Assembly (NCBI GenBank): GCA_963768025.1
Contig: CAVYGM010000033.1
Location: forward strand, 62,001 to 126,000
Length of the DNA stretch: 64,000 nucleotides
Direction: 5' to 3'
From: CAVYGM01 sp963768025
GTDB lineage: Bacteria; Bacteroidota; Bacteroidia; Cytophagales; Spirosomataceae
Below are positions 7,523 to 15,525 of the stretch, piece after piece; the first letter of the stretch is position 1; every line of letters begins with the position of its first letter. The position numbers and the translations under genes were made by a program. Under the pieces are notes generated by a model. That model did not search any database, was not told the DNA's origin, and saw only the letters and a program-made list of their open reading frames with translations.

Positions 7523-8524
7523 GTGAAAACACTTGAACTGAACCGGACATTTCTAAAAAAACCGCTGAGCGGAATTGCCATCCTATTTGTTATTGCGGTG
7601 TTGTACGAAGCACTGGGTTGGGCGATGAACCCTAAGTTTCAGCTAGATGTATATTCTTATTTGGATGGATTTATAGGTTATTTGTTCAACTGGATCTTCG
7701 GGCTCTATCTGCCTGAGTTCGTAAGTCTTTATATAATCCTAGTTTTAATCAACAAAGTACACTCACTGTTCAAGATTCAGGAGGTCTCCCTTACGTCTAA
7801 GTCAATTCTTACCTACGAATTCAAGTTCTTACCACTATTTCTAACTGCTTATTTCTTTTTTATTCCCATTACACTCCATCTCCGTTTTTTCCTACGGGAA
7901 TTCCCGGTTTACAGCATGGAGCGTTATCAAAAGTTCTACTATATTTATCTTTTTTCTTTAAAAGGATTCCTTACGTATACACCATTCGTGGTCATTCTTG
8001 GATATCTCTTGCTTAATATCTCCTTGATTGTTGATTTTCTAAATGGACTAAAGAGAGCAGCAAACCCCTCTGATACCGTATTCAGTGCCTTTGCCTCTTT
8101 CGCTTCCGGCACCCCACGCCCACCCCTTCAGCTTATCGAAGCCAAAATGAATACTGGGGACACCCTGCTCAAAGTGGAAGATTGCTACCTGTTTGAAACA
8201 GAAGGTGGTGAGTATTTCGTCGAGCATAGTAAAGGGAGATTCAACATATCAAAATCATTAGCTGAGCTGGAAAACGAGTTGGATCCAGTGAGTTTTTTCA
8301 GAGGTAACCGCAATTACATCCTGAATCTCGATTATTTTGATAGTTATGCGTATTGGGAAAAAGGTAAATATATCTTATACAGTCGGGTTCTGCCGGGAAA
8401 ACAACTCATCATGCCGCGTGCCCGGATGCAGAGTTTGAAGGAATCGCTCGCTAAAAACCTTTCCGTGCCGACGGATCTGTCATTAACTACCGCTTCGGTT
8501 GGGAACCCGCAAGCAAACCTCTGA
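7523..8524 (+). CDS. Membrane-anchored LytTR-family transcription regulator
   Basis: A 333-residue protein starting with GTG at 7523. Residues about 15-180 contain four or so hydrophobic segments (IAILFVIAVLYEALGW, YIILVLINKV, FLPLFLTAYFFFIPI, YTPFVVILGYLLLNI). A linker leads to a C-terminal LytTR DNA-binding domain at about 210-312 (LLKVEDCYLFETEGGEYFVEH, FFRGNRNYILNLDYFDSY). One-component membrane LytTR proteins are common in Bacteroidota and may sense a membrane or extracellular cue directly. It is divergent from the peptide/acyltransferase unit across 240 bases, so control of that unit is plausible but unproven. The gene overlaps the convergent LuxR-type regulator by 38 bases. Confidence 0.85.
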   Translation: MKTLELNRTFLKKPLSGIAILFVIAVLYEALGWAMNPKFQLDVYSYLDGFIGYLFNWIFGLYLPEFVSLYIILVLINKVHSLFKIQEVSLTSKSILTYEFKFLPLFLTAYFFFIPITLHLRFFLREFPVYSMERYQKFYYIYLFSLKGFLTYTPFVVILGYLLLNISLIVDFLNGLKRAANPSDTVFSAFASFASGTPRPPLQLIEAKMNTGDTLLKVEDCYLFETEGGEYFVEHSKGRFNISKSLAELENELDPVSFFRGNRNYILNLDYFDSYAYWEKGKYILYSRVLPGKQLIMPRARMQSLKESLAKNLSVPTDLSLTTASVGNPQANL

Positions 8525-9185
8525 TTTGAAGCCCGTGGCGTAACAGTTGTCTGCCACTTTCCAGCGAAAACTTCTGGGTTATATTCTGCTTATGATTGGC
8601 AAGAGTCCGGTAGCTCATGTTCAGCTGAGCGGCGATTTCCTGTCCTGTCAGGCCTTTGGTCATGTAGTAAAGTACCTGCCGCTCTCGCTTCGTGAGCGAC
8701 TCTATTATCCTCAAAGTCTCGCTATCGGCTTCGTTGATGTTCAGCTCCCGAATCAAGTCCTTAAAGCAGGAACTGTAATAGGTCGAATTCTGACCAGTTG
8801 ATTGCAGACAGTGGTATAACTCCTCCAGCTGATCCTCAGCGTGCAGGTAGGCGCTAAATTTGGCTTCCAGTACTTTTGAAATATCCTGGGTATCCTGGGT
8901 ATTGACATACAATACTACCTTTGGCACTTTTTTAAGTTCACTCAGCGCACTCATGAGCTTGGTGGCATCCCCAATCAGTCCTACTTCCGTAATCACACAC
9001 GATGGCTTCTTGGTTTGGATCTTGCTAATGAGATCATCGAGTTTGGAGGCCCGGCCTACTACATCGAAGCCCTCGGTTTTGAGGAGGCTTCCCAGTACCT
9101 CACAGGTGAATGGTTCTGACTTGGCAACGAGTACTGTACCATCGGTTTTCTTTAACGACCACTTCGATTCGATTTCCTTCTTCAT
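8487..9185 (-). CDS. LuxR/NarL-type regulator with degenerate receiver domain
   Basis: A 232-residue protein. Residues about 17-135 resemble a response-regulator receiver, but the acidic pair that binds magnesium is missing (VAKSEPF where VADDHP is usual) and the phosphoacceptor position carries Glu67 (ITEVGL) instead of Asp. A conventional phosphorelay is therefore unlikely. The C-terminal LuxR helix-turn-helix is complete: LTKRERQVLYYMTKGLTGQEIAAQL...YRTLANHKQNI (about 168-210). No histidine kinase is adjacent. Its 3' end overlaps the LytTR gene by 38 bases in convergent orientation, and a 21-base-period direct repeat lies 74 bases upstream of its start. Confidence 0.85.
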   Translation of the reverse strand: MKKEIESKWSLKKTDGTVLVAKSEPFTCEVLGSLLKTEGFDVVGRASKLDDLISKIQTKKPSCVITEVGLIGDATKLMSALSELKKVPKVVLYVNTQDTQDISKVLEAKFSAYLHAEDQLEELYHCLQSTGQNSTYYSSCFKDLIRELNINEADSETLRIIESLTKRERQVLYYMTKGLTGQEIAAQLNMSYRTLANHKQNITQKFSLESGRQLLRHGLQIRGLLAGSQPKR

Positions 9186-9258
9186 ATGGAGAGTTGGGTT
9201 AGTGCGTGATTACAATTCGAATGTAGTTGCTGTATTAATATCATAATACTAGTTGCCG

Positions 9259-9295
9259 GTGAAACCTACACTTTTGACCGTGAAATCTACACTTT
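9259..9295. repeat. Direct repeat GTGAAAYCTACACTTT, period 21 bases
   Basis: GTGAAACCTACACTTT (9259-9274) and GTGAAATCTACACTTT (9280-9295) differ at one position and are offset by exactly 21 bases, two helical turns. They sit upstream of the LuxR-type gene. Such phasing suits a dimer bound to one DNA face, for example a LytTR or LuxR-type protein. Confidence 0.6.
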
Positions 9296-9325
9296 AGTCG
9301 AATGGTCGAATTTATCAAAATGCCC

Positions 9326-9370
9326 AAAAGCAGGAAACCGGCGGATGTTTTCCGCCGGTTTCCTGCTTTT
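9326..9370 (-). terminator. Strong intrinsic terminator (20-bp perfect stem)
   Basis: The arms at 9326-9345 and 9351-9370 are perfectly complementary, with a five-base loop (TGTTT) and A/T-runs at both ends, so it can act in both directions. It ends the minus-strand NHL-like gene, whose stop is at 9396-9398. Confidence 0.85.
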
Positions 9371-9395
9371 GTAATCGAATATACTTATAAGGTTA

Positions 9396-10459
9396 CTACA
9401 CCCTTTCCAACTTTACGGGGTAGGTTTTCTTGGCGTTCCACTGGCAGATGTACATATTCTTATCGTTATCAACACACACATCGTGGCAGTGCATCAACTG
9501 CGGGATACTCCTGCACCATCATCTGCAGCTTGCCGTCGCGGTACTCCGGTTTGGTACCACCGGGTTGGAAATCACCTTATCATTTTTGTCCAGAATCGTT
9601 ACAAAGCCCGAGTTGGGCGTTTGGTTCATGTATTTCAATCGTGACCAGCACACGCCGGCGTACAGATTATCGCCATCCGGGACGGGGCGACAGACAAAAG
9701 CCCCGGCAAGAATATCGTAGAGAGGTACTTTCCGTCCAGCGTGAAGCGCTTGAAAGGAATTGTGTACCCGCGAGGTCACTAGCAGCGTAGGATTGGCTTT
9801 ATTGCGGGAATCCACGGCTATGCCATGGGCGGTGGCAAACTGATGTTCTTCGTCGCCGGGACCGCCGAACTTGTCGATGTATTCGCCCTTCATGGTGTAG
9901 CGCAGTATCCACTGCGAGCCGTACCCGTCCGCCACGTAGATGGTGCCGTCCGGTCCGATGGCCGTTTCGGTGGGCTTAAAAGTCATTTCGGGTTTGTAGG
10001 CCCCTACTTTCGACGGATGTTCGATCGTGAGGCAGCACCTTTCCCTTCATGTCGGTTTTGACTACTTTGCCCGTATTCGGATCGCGAGATGAAACAGGAA
10101 CTCCTCGCCGTTGGCATTCCATAGCGTCAGGCCATGGCCGCCAGGATATTCATGCCCCCAGCTTTCAGCAGTTTGCCGGAACGGTCGTACACCAGGATAT
10201 TGTTTTTCACTTCATCGCCTATCATCAATAGCCTTCCTTTGCTGTCTTGCACCATTTCGTGGCAGTTGTTGATCGGGAATTTCGAAGTGTCCAGGTTGCC
10301 CCAGCCGTGGTGTACCCGGTAGCGGTGAGACCCATGGCCAATGATTTCACCCTCAGCTTTTGGCTGAGCCTGTAGAATGTAAAAGGGTTTGAACGTCATA
10401 ACGGCGCTGGTAAGGGCCGTTGCCTTTAAAAAGCTTCGGCGAGATGGTTGTTGGCTCAT
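9396..10459 (-). pseudogene. Tat-exported NHL/six-bladed beta-propeller protein, frameshifted
   Basis: Start at 10459 gives MSQQPSRRSFLKATALTSA, a twin-arginine signal. The following pieces, spread over several frames, read as one NHL-repeat propeller: NNCHEMVQDSKGRLLMIGDE, then TAIGPDGTIYVADGYGSQWI, then HGIAVDSRNK, and finally LMHCHDVCVDNDKNMYICQW to the TAG at 9396-9398. At least four single-base shifts are needed: near 10090 and 10035, one missing G near 9569 and one extra C near 9505. The family resembles peptidylglycine-lyase-like NHL proteins found in Bacteroidota and Planctomycetota oxidative clusters; no enzymatic role can be assigned. Because the repeats on both sides of each shift are well conserved, consensus errors are as likely as decay. 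Confidence 0.75.
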
Positions 10460-10529
10460 AGAATGAACTTTATGAATTTTTTTCAAAATTATAAAGTACC
10501 ATCAGTCTGAATTTTACAATGTAGTGGAG

Positions 10530-11268
10530 CTACCATATCTTGGCCACCGTAGTACCTGGAAAACTATCCTTTACTAACCGGCGCATCGAATTTTGGATAA
10601 TCCATGTTGGTACGAATGGATTCTCTTGCCGGGCCCCCACTAGTTTTTCAACAGATATAAAGGCCCAAATCGAGGGAGGACGCCACCGCCCCACCCGTAA
10701 CCACATCCTGATCGTCCACGATCCGGGTCTTAAGCACCGTTGGACAGTATTGTTTTAGGGTTTCAGACTCCTTAAAATTGGTTGTAGCCTTTCGTTCCCG
10801 CAGAAATCCCGCAGCTCCCAACAACAAACTTCCCGTGCACACCGATACTTTGAGAGGGACGTTGTAGGAGGTCCGAAGCCAGTTGATAAAATCCTTATCG
10901 CTTTGTAGGGTACGGGTTCCGAGTCCTCCCGGCACAAAAATTATATCGTAAGAATCGAGGGACTGCCTGACTTTGGAAGGCATGAACGATAAGCCAAAAC
11001 TATCCTGGGACCGTATCTGTGAACGAACACAACTCCCAGCTCATATTAGGAATATAGCCCTGGGATTTGAGGCGGGTGATGGGATCGTAAAAGCCAATAA
11101 AATCAAGGGCGGTGATTCCGTTGAAGACAACAAAGGCGACTTTCAGCCGGTCGATGTGGATGGATGGACGCATGTTGGGTACATGAGTGGCCTTGCATCC
11201 AGCGGATCATAGGATTTCAATCCCATCAGGAGGATGCTCATTTTTCTAAAGTCTCTTCTTTGATCCAT
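10530..11268 (-). pseudogene. DJ-1/PfpI-family protein, frameshifted
   Basis: Reassembled over frames, the product runs from MDQRRDFRKMSILLMG (start 11268) through LKVAFVVFNGITALDFIGFY, then DIIFVPGGLGTRTLQSDKDF and KVSVCTGSLLLGAAGFL (the nucleophile Cys in CTGS) to a C-terminus ending at TAG 10530-10532. This is the class I glutamine amidotransferase-like/DJ-1 fold, often annotated as ThiJ/PfpI, isonitrile hydratase-like or the N-terminal half of AraC regulators. Breaks are seen near 11150, at about 11008 (an extra C in a CCC run would explain it) and near 10663 (an extra T). Each break is repaired by removing one base, so sequencing or assembly error is likely. The N-terminal Arg-Arg motif suggests export. 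Confidence 0.7.
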
Positions 11269-11564
11269 AATAGGTATAGAGTAACTTATTCCTGTCTTTT
11301 GATGAATAAACGAAGATACAAATATTGCTCGTCAAACGTATTGGGCCCGGGTAGAGAAAAAGCGTACGATGCGGTAGCTTAGGGCAATCTCGAAAAATGG
11401 AATAATCTATTTTTTCAGTCGATTCGTTTTACGAATGGGCAAACCTACTCGAAATTTGAGGGAACTCATGGGTGCTTGTAGGTGAGGTTCTGCTCCTGGT
11501 CCCAAGTATTTTTTAGTACATTTGGTCATGTTTGGTCTAAAACAGTCAATTTGATATAACTTTT
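11269..11564. other. Intergenic region without recognised gene
   Basis: The 296 bases between the divergent DJ-1-like gene and the PfkB-family kinase hold no coding frame or strong hairpin that I can support. Promoters for both genes are expected here, but I see no clear TAnnTTTG match with proper spacing. Confidence 0.5.
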
Positions 11565-12533
11565 ATGGCGATAAAAAAACCAATAGTCACGCTCACCGTG
11601 AATCCGGCGGTGGACAAAAGCACTACCGTAGAACGGCTGGTACCCGACGATAAACTACGGTGTGAGAAGCCCCGGTTTGAAGCCGGTGGAGGTGGAATCA
11701 ATGTAGCAAAGGCTATCCATCGCCTAGGTGGCGAGCCCATTGCGGTTTTTACGGCCGGTGGGCCTACCGGCCAACGGTTGCAATCGCTGGTTAAAGCCGA
11801 GAAGGTATCTTTACGGATCATAGAAACCAAGGAATGGACGCGCGAAAACCTGAATATTGTGGAGACCACCACGGGCCTCCAATACAGATTCAGTATGCCG
11901 GGCACGCAGTTGATGCCTACCGAGATTGAAGCCATTATTGATACGCTGGAAGAAATAGACCCCACGCCATCGTTTATTATTGCCAGTGGGAGCTTACCTC
12001 CGGGCGTACCGGCCGACTTCTACTGCCAGATTTCCACCATTGCCCAAAAACAAGGTGCCAAATTTATTGCCGATACCTCGGGTGAGTCGCTGCGGCTGGC
12101 ATGCCAGGCTGGGGTGTACTTGCTCAAACCCAATGTGTCGGAATTGGCGCAACTGATTGGCGCGGACAAACTGGAAATGGACGAACTGGACGAAGCCGCC
12201 AGGGCGCTCATTATCCGGAATAATTGTGAAATAGTGGTTATTTCCATGGGAGCGATGGGAGCCATGCTCGTCACCTCCGACTACGTGGAGCATATTCCGG
12301 CGCCACCGGTGAACAAAATAAGTACCGTAGGGGCCGGTGATAGTATGGTAGCCGGTATGGTGTACACCCTATCGCAGGGAAAATCCATTCGGGAAGCCGT
12401 GCGAATGGGCATAGCTTGTGGCTCGGCGGCGATCATGAACCCTGGTAGTGAGCTTTTCAAAATTCACGATGTAAACAAGCTCCTGGATTGGGTCAATCGC
12501 TACGAAGTGCGGTATGCCTCGGCCATCCGCTAG
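11565..12533 (+). CDS. PfkB-family 6-phosphofructokinase/1-phosphofructokinase
   Basis: A 322-residue PfkB-family sugar kinase. The N-terminal substrate motif TLTVNPAVDKS, the Gly-rich segment FEAGGGGINVAKAIHRLGG (both near the start) and the C-terminal signature NKISTVGAGDSMVAGMVY, with its catalytic Asp in GAGDS, are all intact. The TVNPAVD beginning is typical of the LacC/FruK/PfkB subgroup that phosphorylates fructose 6-phosphate, fructose 1-phosphate or tagatose 6-phosphate. With no PTS or tagatose genes nearby, a minor 6-phosphofructokinase (PfkB type) is the best guess. ATG at 11565 is preceded by an A/T-rich leader. It stands alone and converges on the sterol-desaturase-family gene. 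Confidence 0.85.
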   Translation: MAIKKPIVTLTVNPAVDKSTTVERLVPDDKLRCEKPRFEAGGGGINVAKAIHRLGGEPIAVFTAGGPTGQRLQSLVKAEKVSLRIIETKEWTRENLNIVETTTGLQYRFSMPGTQLMPTEIEAIIDTLEEIDPTPSFIIASGSLPPGVPADFYCQISTIAQKQGAKFIADTSGESLRLACQAGVYLLKPNVSELAQLIGADKLEMDELDEAARALIIRNNCEIVVISMGAMGAMLVTSDYVEHIPAPPVNKISTVGAGDSMVAGMVYTLSQGKSIREAVRMGIACGSAAIMNPGSELFKIHDVNKLLDWVNRYEVRYASAIR

Positions 12534-12557
12534 CCTTTGAATCCGCGCTAGACTAGT

Positions 12558-13847
12558 TCATGACACTCCGTACTCCACCATCCGCTCCGGTTTCGGGGCG
12601 GTTTTTTTTACATCCAGCTGCACAAAGGCCAGGGTTACCAGGGTAGCCAAAACGAAGTACCCTCCAATCAAAAAACTAATCCAATTCCCAGCGGAGGAGA
12701 TAGCAAACCAGTTTCCCAGGTAGATCAGGATACCTAGGCCCAGGGCATTCTTGGCAGTTTCCCACACCCAGGCGTTGGGGTTGCGATCCATGAGCTCGGT
12801 GTAGGCATAGATTCCCAGGGTGATAAAGCCACCGCAAAGAATGGCATTTGGGAGACCTACCTGCATGAGGTTATCAAATAACAAATAGATCAAAAAGAAG
12901 GTAAACGTAAACTGAACCCAGGTCCAGACGATGAGCCATTTGGATGCCTCGGGCGAATATTTCTTGAAATTATAAGGATCTTCAATTTTTATGACCGGAT
13001 AGCGATTTTCCACGTCGGATGGACGCCAGCCCGTGGGCATAAACCAGATCCGGGCCTTGTCGTACCAGCTACGCGCCCGCCAGGCATCCTGGATCAGTAG
13101 CCACAGGTGCCCCCAGTTGATTTTGATGGGATTCCACGTACTCACCGGGCGGGTGATCCCGTACACGGGTGGTATTTCAGGCAGTTCCTCTTGGAAGGTA
13201 CCAAAGAGTTTGTCCCAAATAATGAAGATCTGCCCGTGGTTTTTGTCCAGATAAATAGGATTGATTGCGTGATGGACCCGGTGGTGCGAGGGAGTAACGA
13301 TGATCTTTTCCCAGAATCCCATTTTTCCGATGTATACCGTATGGTACCAGAACTGGGCAAACAAATGCAACGGAGCTACCACGGCGATGACCTGAGCCGG
13401 TACGCCAACCAGGGCCGCCGGGATAAGAAAAATCGTAAAAATATTGACGATACCCGAAATGCTTTGCCGCAGGGCGCAGGCCAGATTAAATTCCTCGCTG
13501 CTGTGGTGAATCAGGTGCTGGTTCCAAAGCACATTCACTTTGTGGTTGAGCAGATGTCCCAAATAACCGGCAAGATCCAGGACAATAAACGCAATACTAT
13601 ACACCCAAATAGTGGATCGTATTTCGAAAATAGCCCAATGGTCCACCATCCAGGCATACGTGAGTATAGAAATTCCCAGCCCCAGGGCATCCTTGAGGCT
13701 ATTGGTGAATCCCGAACTCAGGCTCGAAATCATGTCCATATTTTTGAACGCGTCGCGGTATTTTAGCCAACCATACAGCTTTTCCGATAGTACGGCTAAC
13801 AGGAATACCGGCATGGCCAGGGTCAGGATTTTAGCATATTGCTCCAT
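12558..13847 (-). CDS. Sterol desaturase/fatty acid hydroxylase superfamily membrane protein
   Basis: A 429-residue integral membrane protein with the eight-His pattern of the fatty-acid-hydroxylase superfamily: HLLNHKVN, WNQHLIHHSSEEFN and HHRVHHAINP in residues about 100-200. These His boxes bind a di-iron centre for hydroxylation or desaturation of lipids. Around 10 hydrophobic segments are present, including an extra C-terminal set of four after about residue 300. The layout resembles alkylglycerol monooxygenase-like and C-5 sterol desaturase-like proteins common in Bacteroidota. The substrate is unknown; hydroxylated fatty acids or ether lipids are candidates. It is transcribed divergently from the SnoaL-like gene. 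Confidence 0.82.
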   Translation of the reverse strand: MEQYAKILTLAMPVFLLAVLSEKLYGWLKYRDAFKNMDMISSLSSGFTNSLKDALGLGISILTYAWMVDHWAIFEIRSTIWVYSIAFIVLDLAGYLGHLLNHKVNVLWNQHLIHHSSEEFNLACALRQSISGIVNIFTIFLIPAALVGVPAQVIAVVAPLHLFAQFWYHTVYIGKMGFWEKIIVTPSHHRVHHAINPIYLDKNHGQIFIIWDKLFGTFQEELPEIPPVYGITRPVSTWNPIKINWGHLWLLIQDAWRARSWYDKARIWFMPTGWRPSDVENRYPVIKIEDPYNFKKYSPEASKWLIVWTWVQFTFTFFLIYLLFDNLMQVGLPNAILCGGFITLGIYAYTELMDRNPNAWVWETAKNALGLGILIYLGNWFAISSAGNWISFLIGGYFVLATLVTLAFVQLDVKKTAPKPERMVEYGVS

Positions 13848-13973
13848 TACTAGGGTAGGTAGTTGCTTTTCATGTCATTTTAAGGATATAAAATTGGTGA
13901 TTTTTTAGGAAATATCCATTTTTGTCCACGTTCCGCTTTTTTTCTTTTCACCCGATTGTTAATCAAGTACGGT

Positions 13974-14441
13974 ATGCACCCCAACGAAAAACTCCTGACT
14001 TCCTTCTACACGGCCTTCCAGAACCGGGATTATCAGACGATGCAGCAGTGCTACTCCGATCGAGCGGTATTCAACGACGAGGTTTTTCAAAACCTGAACG
14101 CGGAGCAGGTAAGGGCCATGTGGGAAATGCTCATCAAGCGAGGAAAAGATTTGCGGGTTGAGTTCAGCGGCATTTCGGCGGATGCTACTGGTGGCTCAGC
14201 CAGCTGGACGGCCTGGTACACATTTTCCCAAACGGGCCGCCAGGTGGTGAACCGCATTACCGCCAGATTTGAGTTTGAAGATGGCAAAATTATCCGCCAT
14301 ACCGATTCGTTTAGTTTTTATGCCTGGTCCAGGCAAGCCCTTGGTGCACCGGGTTGGCTCTTGGGCTGGTCGCCTTTTTTAAAAGCAAAAGTCAGGAATT
14401 CCGCCATGAAGAGTTTGACCATGTTTATGGAAAAAAGGTAG
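13974..14441 (+). CDS. SnoaL-like/NTF2-fold nuclear-transport-factor-2 family protein
   Basis: About 155 residues from ATG at 13974 (MHPNEKLLTSFYTAFQNRDY). An NTF2-like alpha-beta cone is indicated by the helix FYTAFQNRDYQTMQQCYSD, the segment VRAMWEMLIKRGKDLRVEF and strands ending with NRITARFEFEDGKIIRHTDSF. This matches the ketosteroid-isomerase-like/SnoaL-like class often annotated as nuclear transport factor 2 family. The fold serves both enzymes and binding proteins, so no activity is claimed. An in-frame TTG at 13956 is less likely as a start. Confidence 0.75.
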   Translation: MHPNEKLLTSFYTAFQNRDYQTMQQCYSDRAVFNDEVFQNLNAEQVRAMWEMLIKRGKDLRVEFSGISADATGGSASWTAWYTFSQTGRQVVNRITARFEFEDGKIIRHTDSFSFYAWSRQALGAPGWLLGWSPFLKAKVRNSAMKSLTMFMEKR

Positions 14442-14533
14442 GTTGGACCCGTCTTATTAGGTACCTCGTCCAATATCCTTTCATTGGGATCGACTTTTCT
14501 TCCTATTTTTAAAGATCAAAATTCATAACAGCT

Positions 14534-14704
14534 ATGCTACTCAAAAACGAAAGTGACTACGAAAAGGCGGTTGAACGAGCTGACGAACTCTACGACCAAA
14601 AGCCCGCCCAGGGTACTCCCGAAAAAAGAGAACTGGACGAACTTCTCAAAGCCCTTAAAGCCTATGAGGATGATTTTGTAAAAATGCTAAAAAATTACAG
14701 CTAA
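14534..14704 (+). CDS. 56-residue acidic helical protein, like the N-terminus of HigA-type antitoxins
   Basis: ATG at 14534 to TAA at 14702-14704 gives 56 residues (MLLKNESDYEKAVERADELY...). The pattern of a YEKAVERADELYD helix, a short x-P-x-T-PE turn and a second helix ending LLKALKAYEDDF matches the dimer/neutralising segment that precedes the helix-turn-helix of HigA-like antitoxins. Here no DNA-binding domain follows and no toxin gene is next to it. Ten bases separate it from the HPD/coiled-coil gene, so the two are probably co-transcribed. It may be a remnant or a stand-alone small protein. Confidence 0.55.
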   Translation: MLLKNESDYEKAVERADELYDQKPAQGTPEKRELDELLKALKAYEDDFVKMLKNYS

Positions 14705-14714
14705 AATCATCCGC

Positions 14715-15464
14715 ATGTCGACTGAAATGCTCCCGAGTACTGAGCCAAACAGCCAAAAAATTGAGGCGTTGGAAGTGGAAATCAAGCGATTAGAGCATGA
14801 GCTCTTAGTCGTAGGAAATGAAATCAACGCCTTTGTGGGAGTCATAAGAGCCCGCATGGCTAGTCAGATCAGGCTGCTAAACGAGTTGACAGACTTGTAC
14901 AAGGCTCAGAAAAAGCTAAAAAAAGACCAAAGGCTGGAACAGAAGAAAAAAGGCAAGAACTACCAGGAACCTACCGGTAGTGTGGCCTCCTACCAGCGCG
15001 AGCCTACACACGGGAATCAGCCTTCCAGCCAACAGGCCGAATTAAAGCGCCTGTACAAAGAAGCCATCGTGCGGGTACACCCCGACAAATTTGCGACTGA
15101 AAATGAGGACACCTCACTTCGCGCCACTGAGGTTACCAGCCAGCTCGTAGCCTTGTACAAAGCCGGAGAATTGAACGCGCTACGCGATTATCACGAGTAT
15201 ATATTGAGTGGAAATGCCATGTCCTACGTACCTTTTACGAGCCAGAAGGCTACTGACCCAATCAGCCTTCTGAGTTTTCTGCGTAAGAATCGGAACGAGC
15301 TTCGTCAAAAGTTGGAGGAGATGAAGGCTTCGCGCCTGTATGTGGTCCTGACTACCTACGAGGATAGCGGCCAGTTTGTGGAGGAGCTCCGAATCGCGTA
15401 TGCCGAAAGAATCGAAGTGCTGCACAAAAGGACGCGAACCAAACCCACTGCCCACTCCGGATAA
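14715..15464 (+). CDS. Coiled-coil protein with J-domain-like HPD motif
   Basis: A 249-residue soluble protein. Residues about 14-75 form a heptad-rich coiled coil (IEALEVEIKRLEHELL, LLNELTDLYKAQKKLKK). Then comes a Gln/Ser-rich linker. Residues about 108-165 contain LKRLYKEAIVRVHPDKFAT, with HPD at 122-124, and a following helix; this is the central part of a J-domain, the part that stimulates DnaK ATPase. No Gly/Phe region or zinc-finger of full DnaJ is present. The C-terminal 75 residues are charged and helical. It is likely a specialised J-domain co-chaperone with unknown client, probably transcribed with the preceding 56-residue gene. Confidence 0.65.
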   Translation: MSTEMLPSTEPNSQKIEALEVEIKRLEHELLVVGNEINAFVGVIRARMASQIRLLNELTDLYKAQKKLKKDQRLEQKKKGKNYQEPTGSVASYQREPTHGNQPSSQQAELKRLYKEAIVRVHPDKFATENEDTSLRATEVTSQLVALYKAGELNALRDYHEYILSGNAMSYVPFTSQKATDPISLLSFLRKNRNELRQKLEEMKASRLYVVLTTYEDSGQFVEELRIAYAERIEVLHKRTRTKPTAHSG

Positions 15465-15525
15465 GTATGGAACCTCCCGGCCGGGCTTTTTACCTACAAT
15501 CAAAGTACCGTACCAACCTTATCGT

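Noticed and set aside
9326..9370. A 20-bp perfect palindrome as an insertion-sequence end or phage attachment site
   Set aside because: It has a short loop, flanking A/T-runs and lies directly after a gene, as an intrinsic terminator does.
14534..14704. A toxin-antitoxin pair
   Set aside because: Only an N-terminal antitoxin-like segment is seen; there is no DNA-binding domain and no toxin gene on either side.
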